Below are positions 5,949 to 10,205 of a DNA stretch of 10,205 bases, piece after piece. Each line of letters begins with the position of its first letter. Position 1 is the first letter of the stretch. The notes below the pieces were generated by a model. The model saw only the letters and a program-made list of their open reading frames with translations, did no database searches and was not told the origin of the DNA. The position numbers and the translations under genes were made by a program. Location of the stretch: assembly GCA_900547015.1 (NCBI GenBank), contig URFD01000059.1:1-10205 (forward strand), given 5' to 3'. This stretch comes from an uncultured Oscillospiraceae bacterium (lineage in GTDB: Bacteria; Bacillota; Clostridia; Oscillospirales; Ruminococcaceae).

Positions 5949-8843
5949 TTAATATTTCTTGAGGTTTGGGATGACCGTGCCGATGACAGCCCAGCACAGC
6001 TGGAACAAAATCAGGTGCAGAATGGACAGGTAGGCAAGGTTGCCCATCAGGGAGAACAGGGTGACCAGTCCATATCCGACCACCAGCGCAATCATCTGAA
6101 TCAGAACAGCCTGGTCGATGGCGGTCTTGGCGGTCATGCAGTCGAGGATGGCGGTGACCATCATGCGGCTGGAGCCGATGAAGCCAATCTTGGCAGGGGA
6201 GCTGTCCTTTTCGGCGGTGAGCTCCTCATAGGCCGGGTGGTGTTTAGCCGGCATGAGCTGAATCAGCTCGAGCGGGAAGTCATAAGCCGCGTGAATCTTT
6301 TCCGGGGTGATGTTCGGGTCGGAGGTGTTGACAATCAGGTACATTCCGTGGGAGGCCAGCTGGTCGAGCTGTGCGCGGGTAGCGGCATTGGAGCCGTAGC
6401 TGATGACGAACATTGCCGAAAGCTGTCCGGAGTTGGACAGGTAGATGATATTCTTGCTGTCCTTGACAAAGCGCATCTCGTAGTCGTTGCTGGGAACCTC
6501 GATGCCGTGGTTGACCATCAGCTCGCGGTTTCCGATGAGCACCCGTTTGCCGTCCACCCAAGCGGAAAGCCCCATTGCGTCCTCGTAGGTGAGATTTTCC
6601 ACCGGACGCAGCATCGAGCGGTTGGAGCCGATGATGCCGTTGAACACCTCGGTGAGCATTCCGCCGGAGTTGCAGACAACGCTGGCAGCGTCGAGGATGA
6701 CCGAATCAATCTTGCCTTGGTCAAACGGCTTGATTCCGTGCAGAACCACATCAGCCGGGCGGAACAAATCCTTGGCATCGAGCACAACTGCCTCGGTGCG
6801 GGAGAAGGCATCCACCGCAGAGTAGCCGGAAACCATCGCACCGGCAGGAATCAGGCGGGCAGACATCCGATAGAGCGGCAGGTTTGCGGCAATCGTGGAG
6901 GTCAGCGGAGCGCTGATGCACATGATGACGGTGAAGGTCGAGACAGCCTCGGCAACATTCTTGTTGAACAGGTAGGACAGCGCCGCCAGAACGATGCCTG
7001 CCAGCAGGCAGACAGGAGCCAAGATGCGGCTGGTATTTTCTGCATGGTCCTCCGAGTAGGAGTTATCCAAAAAGTTTGCCAGAAAACGGGTGGATTCGGG
7101 GTAGGCGATAGTGTATTCCTCCATCGACAAGCCCTTGGAGATTTCGCGCAGCAGGGTGCGGTCCTTGAGAAAGACGGCGGCTTGCTTGCGCTTTTCGGAG
7201 GAAACGAGCTTGAAGTTGTTTTGGATTCGCAGGATGACCAGCATCTTGCCGATGAGGTTAAAGATGAGGACAAACAGCGCAACCGGGAAAAACAGGTAGA
7301 GGTTGGTGCCGAAGTCGGCCTTGTCCACGCTGAAGTATTCTGGACGAATGATGTAGCAGATGCCCTGTGCCAGCGTACCCAGCAGGGCAAGCATCGGCAG
7401 GGTGTCGGTGGTAGCGCGGAACCGCAGCAGAGCCAGCAGGCCGCCGCCGATGGTGTTGGAGCAGACGACGGCTCCGATGGCGGAAATCAGGCAGGAGGTA
7501 ATCATGTACGCACGCAGGTTGACCTCTGGCTGGATGAAGGTCGGCAACGGCAGCAGCTCATCGCCAATCTGAATATCCCGCGCAGCCAGCGCAAGATAGA
7601 GCGAGAGGGAGAACAGCACCACCATCACCACGATGCGGAGCAGCAGACCCTTCTTGATGCTTCGGATGTCGTTGAGGATGGCGTCCTTGTCCTTGGGAGA
7701 GGAGTAATCCTCAAGCTCCTCGTCCTCGCTGTTGGAGGAAGGCTCCTCCGGAACCGGGATGCTGTCGGCATCGGCAAGGCGGGAGGAAGGCTCCTCCGGA
7801 ACCGGGATGCTGTCGGCATCGGCAAGGCGGGAGGAAGGCTCCTGCGGCTGGGTCTCCTGCTTGTGGAACAGGCTGGTGCGCTTTTCGGCTTTGCCGGATT
7901 TTTTGCTTGGAGCTTCGTTTTTACTTGGCTCCTCCTCGTCCGCTTCGTCGGGGAGGTTGACCTGAAAATGTCGGGAAGTGTCGCTCGGCTTTTGCTTGTC
8001 GCTGTCAGCAGCCTTCTTGCGGTTGCCGGAAAAGAGGGAAGCCGTGGCAAATTCTTCGGTCAGGCCGGTCGGAGTGGAAGCAAAGGGGTCATCGTCGAGG
8101 GAGCCGACCGGGGTGGAAGCAAAGAAATCCTCCTCGGGCTGCGGCTGTTCGGCAGGGGCTTTCTCCTCGGCAAAGAGGGAGGTATCAAAGAGGGAATCCG
8201 CCGCAGGCTTTGCCGAAGAGGCTTTGGCGGCGCGTTCCTTTTTGCGGTCGAGTCCGGCGAAATATTTCTGATATTCGGTCTTTTCTTCGAGTGCCGGGTC
8301 CGGCTGATTCGGCTCAGGGGTTACCGGCTCAAAATCGCCGAAGGGGGTGCTGCCCTCTGCCTTGGGCAGGTCGGCAGGCTGCTGGTCAAAGAAAAAGTCA
8401 TCGTCCAGCGGTTCGTCCTGCGCAGGGCTTTCCGGCAGGAGCTTTTCCAGTTCGAGCTTTTCCCGCTCCAGTTTTTCCCGCAGGAGCTTTTCCTGCTCGA
8501 GCTGTTCGGCGCGCAGACGCTTCTCTTCCTCCTGCTGGCGGGTGCGGACATCCTCGCGGTGGGAGGTCAGCGACGAGAAAAAGACTCCGGTGTTGTCCAT
8601 CGGGTCAGCGGCAGGAACCTCCTGACGCGGCTGGGCTTCCGGCACAGGTTCCGGCTTTGGCTGGGTCCGAACAGGAGGAGGTGCAAAGGCGCTGTCCTCG
8701 ATGTTCCCTGCCTTGGTGCGGGGACGGGGCGGCACAGGCGGGTCTGCCCGCAGTGCCTTTTTGACCGAAGCGTTCTGCTGTGCCTTTTTGGATTTGATTT
8801 CGTTTAAGATGTCATCGACATTGTACTGCTTATTCATGCTCAT
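5949..8843 (-). CDS. Large membrane protein: degenerate P-type (P1B-like) ATPase with long disordered N-terminal region
   Basis: The product is 964 aa. Residues 1-395 are low complexity: Pro/Glu/Lys-rich, a coiled coil at about 96-137, a doubled 16-residue repeat (335-366), and two related short motifs (VDDILNEIKSKK, 9-20; KDAILNDIRSIKK, 386-398) at its ends. Eight predicted helices follow (about 401-420, 444-464, 484-499, 516-537, 607-626, 633-655, 911-931, 934-957). The 69-residue loop after helix 4 and the 250-residue loop after helix 6 match the A and P/N domain positions of P1B ATPases. Counterparts of conserved motifs are present but damaged: ISAPL for CPC, LDAKDLF (688-694) for DKTGT with Asp689 kept, VLIGNRELM (768-776) close to the P1B N-domain, NTSDPNIT for TGDNxxTA, and IGSSRMM for GDGxND. 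No TGE is seen. Ion pumping is unlikely. The ATG at 8843 has AAGGAG 5 nt upstream. The gene follows rlmB by 36 nt. The function is unknown. Confidence 0.85.
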   Translation of the reverse strand: MSMNKQYNVDDILNEIKSKKAQQNASVKKALRADPPVPPRPRTKAGNIEDSAFAPPPVRTQPKPEPVPEAQPRQEVPAADPMDNTGVFFSSLTSHREDVRTRQQEEEKRLRAEQLEQEKLLREKLEREKLELEKLLPESPAQDEPLDDDFFFDQQPADLPKAEGSTPFGDFEPVTPEPNQPDPALEEKTEYQKYFAGLDRKKERAAKASSAKPAADSLFDTSLFAEEKAPAEQPQPEEDFFASTPVGSLDDDPFASTPTGLTEEFATASLFSGNRKKAADSDKQKPSDTSRHFQVNLPDEADEEEPSKNEAPSKKSGKAEKRTSLFHKQETQPQEPSSRLADADSIPVPEEPSSRLADADSIPVPEEPSSNSEDEELEDYSSPKDKDAILNDIRSIKKGLLLRIVVMVVLFSLSLYLALAARDIQIGDELLPLPTFIQPEVNLRAYMITSCLISAIGAVVCSNTIGGGLLALLRFRATTDTLPMLALLGTLAQGICYIIRPEYFSVDKADFGTNLYLFFPVALFVLIFNLIGKMLVILRIQNNFKLVSSEKRKQAAVFLKDRTLLREISKGLSMEEYTIAYPESTRFLANFLDNSYSEDHAENTSRILAPVCLLAGIVLAALSYLFNKNVAEAVSTFTVIMCISAPLTSTIAANLPLYRMSARLIPAGAMVSGYSAVDAFSRTEAVVLDAKDLFRPADVVLHGIKPFDQGKIDSVILDAASVVCNSGGMLTEVFNGIIGSNRSMLRPVENLTYEDAMGLSAWVDGKRVLIGNRELMVNHGIEVPSNDYEMRFVKDSKNIIYLSNSGQLSAMFVISYGSNAATRAQLDQLASHGMYLIVNTSDPNITPEKIHAAYDFPLELIQLMPAKHHPAYEELTAEKDSSPAKIGFIGSSRMMVTAILDCMTAKTAIDQAVLIQMIALVVGYGLVTLFSLMGNLAYLSILHLILFQLCWAVIGTVIPNLKKY
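7734..7843. repeat. 48-bp tandem repeat, two perfect copies plus 14 bp
   Basis: Two identical 48-bp copies start at 7734 and 7782 (GGAGGAAGGCTCCTCCGGAA...), and a third copy is matched only for its first 14 bases (7830-7843). It encodes a 16-residue unit containing SSRLADADSIPVPEEP in the disordered region of the 964-aa protein. The length stays in frame and the copies are identical, so it is a recent duplication. Confidence 0.95.
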
Positions 8844-8879
8844 CGATTCTCCTTTTTACAGTGCATCAGACGGGAGAAC

Positions 8880-9665
8880 TTATTTCTTCCTGACAAAGGA
8901 CGGCAGGTCTGCACGCTGGCGGACTGCCTCATAGATGACGATGGCGGCAGCCACCGAAGCGTTCAGGGAGTTGACCTGACCGTTCATCGGGAGCGAAACG
9001 ACAAAGTCGCAGTGCTCGCGGGTCAGGCGGCTGACACCGCTGCCCTCTGCGCCGACCACGATGCCGATTGGGCCGCTCATGTCGGTGGAGCACCAAGGCT
9101 GGCCATCCATATCAGCGCAGAAGATCCACAGACCCTTCTGCTTGAGCTCCTCGATGGTGGCAACGATGTTGGAAACACGAACTACCGGCATATACTCGAC
9201 GGCTCCGGCAGAGGTTTTGGCGACGGTAGCGGTTAGTCCCACCCCTCTGCGTTTGGGGATGATGACACCGTGAGCTCCGGCAGCCTCTGCGGTTCGGATG
9301 ATGGCACCCAGATTGTGCGGGTCCTCAATGTTGTCGCAGATGATGATGAAGGGCGGCTGGTCGCCGGCCTTCTCAAAGATGTCCTCCATGGTGGAGAAGT
9401 CGTGGCAGGCTGCCATCGCAACAACGCCCTGATGGACGACCCCTTCACACAGGGAGTCCAGCTTCTGCTGGGCGGCGTCCTTGATCGGGATGCCGGCATC
9501 CTTGGCAAGTGCGATGATTTTTCCCATGCTGCCGCGTTCGATTCCCTTGAGGATGTAGATGCAGTCGATGGGGCGTCCTTTTTTGAGTGCTTCAGCGACG
9601 GCATTTCTGCCGGCAATCACGGCGTTAGGCTGCTGGCTTTTGTCAGATTCAAATTCTCTGGGCAA
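8880..9665 (-). CDS. rlmB: 23S rRNA (guanosine-2'-O-)-methyltransferase RlmB-type, TrmH/SPOUT family
   Basis: The product is 261 aa, close to the usual 240-270 aa for RlmB. The N-terminal L7Ae-like substrate-binding domain begins AGRNAVAEAL (18-27). The SPOUT domain carries motif 1 DNIEDPHNLGAIIRTAEAAG (111-130), motif 2 IGIVVGAEGSGVS (200-212) and motif 3 VSLPMNGQVNSLNASVAAAI (223-242). These form the trefoil-knot SAM pocket and active site. RlmB methylates the ribose of G2251 in the peptidyl-transferase loop of 23S rRNA; the related tRNA enzyme TrmH lacks the N-terminal domain. Start: the TTG at 9663-9665 is chosen because GGAGG (9674-9678) lies 8 nt upstream. A longer frame from TTG 9692 would run through this ribosome site. 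It has its own extended -10 promoter and an unusual structured leader, and is followed by the 964-aa membrane protein gene. Confidence 0.93.
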   Translation of the reverse strand: MPREFESDKSQQPNAVIAGRNAVAEALKKGRPIDCIYILKGIERGSMGKIIALAKDAGIPIKDAAQQKLDSLCEGVVHQGVVAMAACHDFSTMEDIFEKAGDQPPFIIICDNIEDPHNLGAIIRTAEAAGAHGVIIPKRRGVGLTATVAKTSAGAVEYMPVVRVSNIVATIEELKQKGLWIFCADMDGQPWCSTDMSGPIGIVVGAEGSGVSRLTREHCDFVVSLPMNGQVNSLNASVAAAIVIYEAVRQRADLPSFVRKK

Positions 9666-9703
9666 TGATAATCCCTCCGAAAGTAGTATCAAAAATGGAA
9701 CCG

Positions 9704-9749
9704 CACACCCTGAATCGGGGTCGGCGAAATCTTGCCGACGGGCGGTGTG
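9704..9749 (-). promoter_or_regulatory. Structured rlmB 5' leader with nested hairpin
   Basis: On the minus strand CACACC (9744-9749) can pair with GGTGTG (9704-9709). Inside it GTCGGC (9734-9739) pairs with GCCGAC (9720-9725) across an 8-nt loop. The stem lies between the predicted transcription start near 9755 and the ribosome site at 9674-9678. It has no U-tract, so it is not a terminator. It matches no riboswitch class that I recognise. Confidence 0.35.
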
Positions 9750-9761
9750 TCAGATAAATTT

Positions 9762-9770
9762 ATTATAACA
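9762..9770 (-). promoter_or_regulatory. Extended -10 promoter of rlmB
   Basis: The minus strand reads TGT-TATAAT, a perfect -10 (9762-9767) preceded by the TGn extension. No convincing -35 lies 16-18 nt upstream, as is common for extended -10 promoters. The predicted transcript starts near 9755, leaving a leader of about 90 nt. Confidence 0.6.
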
Positions 9771-9826
9771 TATTTTGGCAGGATTTCCATAGTCTGGGCA
9801 AATCCTTTTCGGAGAGTTTTGCGCGG

Positions 9827-10099
9827 CTATCGCACCAGCAGGAAGGTCAAAATTCCGCCCGCGGCAGCAGGCAGCAGAAGCCGCAGACAGGAGGCCCAGA
9901 AGCCGCCGGGGTACCAAAAGGCAGGCTTGCCCCGCAGCACCGGGGAGCGCAGGCTGGTTAGAAAATGCTGCGCTTGGGTTTCCAGCGCCTTTTTGGGGGA
10001 ATCGGCGCGGCTGTCCTTGAGATAGAGGACGGCGCGTTCAAAGTAGGGATTTTGGGTGTCGTTGATTTCGATGATGCGTTTGTTGGTGCCTCGTACCAT
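9827..10099 (-). CDS. Small conserved protein with C-terminal membrane helix
   Basis: The product is 90 aa. The N-terminal MVRGTNKRIIEINDTQNPYFERAVLYLK (1-28) resembles short clostridial proteins that begin MVKGxxRRVIVVxSPDxxLFEQAIFIV, usually labelled hypothetical; I recall the pattern but know no function. A basic, Ser-rich middle is followed by a C-terminal hydrophobic helix (about 69-89) ending LLVR, which looks like a tail anchor with the body in the cytoplasm. ATG 10099 is preferred: AAAGGA lies about 10 nt upstream. A TTG at 10108 is almost on top of that site. It ends 161 nt before rlmB, with no clear terminator between them, so some read-through into rlmB is possible. Its promoter would lie upstream of 10108, where foreign-looking sequence begins. 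Confidence 0.75.
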   Translation of the reverse strand: MVRGTNKRIIEINDTQNPYFERAVLYLKDSRADSPKKALETQAQHFLTSLRSPVLRGKPAFWYPGGFWASCLRLLLPAAAGGILTFLLVR

Positions 10100-10122
10100 G
10101 AGCTTCAAGTCCTTTCTACAGT

Positions 10123-10205
10123 GGAATTACCATCGAGCACATCATGTCGGCGCTCTGGACCCTCGGCGTGGATAACGCCGTGATCGACATCGACGCCCCC
10201 GAGAC
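10123..10205 (+). CDS. lpxC: Internal fragment of lpxC (UDP-3-O-acyl-GlcNAc deacetylase); 5' end missing, 3' end cut by the window
   Basis: In the frame beginning GGA at 10123 the + strand reads GITIEHIMSALWTLGVDN, then AVIDIDAPE. This is the LpxC TxEHxxSAL...LGxDNA...xAPE block, which holds the catalytic Glu and a zinc-ligand His (the E78/H79 pair in well-studied enzymes). LpxC makes the committed step of lipid A synthesis in outer-membrane bacteria. About 70 N-terminal residues that should precede this block are absent: the frame meets TGA at 10099 without a start codon, and the upstream bases belong to the minus-strand small gene. It is therefore a chimeric contig end or a broken gene, not an intact locus. 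Only 27 residues are visible, but the motif is distinctive. Confidence 0.65.

Noticed and set aside
5925..8807. A 960-codon open frame on + opposite the 964-aa gene
   Set aside because: It is antisense to a gene with clear membrane helices and a good ribosome site, begins inside the palindromic terminator region, and has a repetitive Gly/Val/Arg-rich translation with no recognisable family.
9737..9750. A 16S rRNA gene fragment
   Set aside because: Only 14 nt match; the flanking bases diverge from 16S on both sides, so no rRNA gene piece is present.
9781..9809. GGATTT...AAATCC followed by TTTT on +, a terminator-like hairpin
   Set aside because: The stem is only 6 AT-rich pairs with a large loop, the T run is short, and no + strand gene precedes it.
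10168..10185. CGGCGT-GGATA-ACGCCG hairpin near the right end
   Set aside because: It lies inside the lpxC-coding block, where its bases encode the conserved LGVDNAV residues, and it has no U-tract.

Overview
This window most likely comes from a gut-type Clostridia (Bacillota, perhaps Oscillospirales). The evidence is GC-rich coding sequence with strong GGAGG ribosome sites and TTG starts, a BlaI-family repressor, an OGG-type glycosylase, a lipoprotein glycosidase, and a small MVRGTNKRIIEI-type protein of a kind I associate with clostridia. The species cannot be fixed from the sequence alone. The last ~85 bases do not fit this picture: they read as an internal piece of lpxC (lipid A synthesis), which argues for a junction or assembly chimera near 10110-10125.

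Layout. 1-1171 (+): a promoter and an orphan PTS EIIC membrane permease, with no EIIA or EIIB nearby. 1194-1230: a bidirectional terminator shared with the convergent minus-strand operon. 5202 down to 1238 (-): a three-gene operon of a DEAD-box RNA helicase with a repetitive Lys/Asp-rich tail, an OGG-family DNA glycosylase (6 nt after the helicase stop, ambiguous start), and a GH18 lipoprotein (4-nt ATGA overlap). 5203-5463: divergent intergenic region with one promoter for each direction. 5482-5865 (+): a solitary BlaI/MecI-family repressor with its own near-consensus promoter. 5895-5926: a perfect palindromic bidirectional terminator. 10099 down to 5949 (-): a small tail-anchored-like protein, then, after its own extended -10 promoter, an RlmB-type rRNA 2'-O-methyltransferase, followed 36 nt later by a 964-aa protein. 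10123-10205 (+): the lpxC fragment.

The most unusual gene is the 964-aa protein (5949-8843, -). Its C-terminal ~570 residues have the eight-helix layout of a P1B-type ATPase, including recognisable counterparts of the M4 helix, the phosphorylation loop, the N-domain Gly-Asn-Arg segment and the P-domain signatures. However, DKTGT, TGD, GDGxND, CPC and TGE are all degraded. About 390 disordered, charged residues with a coiled coil and a tandem repeat precede the membrane part. It looks like a pseudo-P-type ATPase turned into a scaffold or sensor, and it lies downstream of an rRNA methyltransferase gene.

How the genes work together. The helicase and rlmB point to RNA and ribosome maintenance, and the glycosylase to oxidative DNA repair. 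The GH18 lipoprotein probably acts on the envelope. Apart from operon membership, no shared pathway is evident. No tRNA, rRNA gene, CRISPR array, IS element or phage gene was seen.
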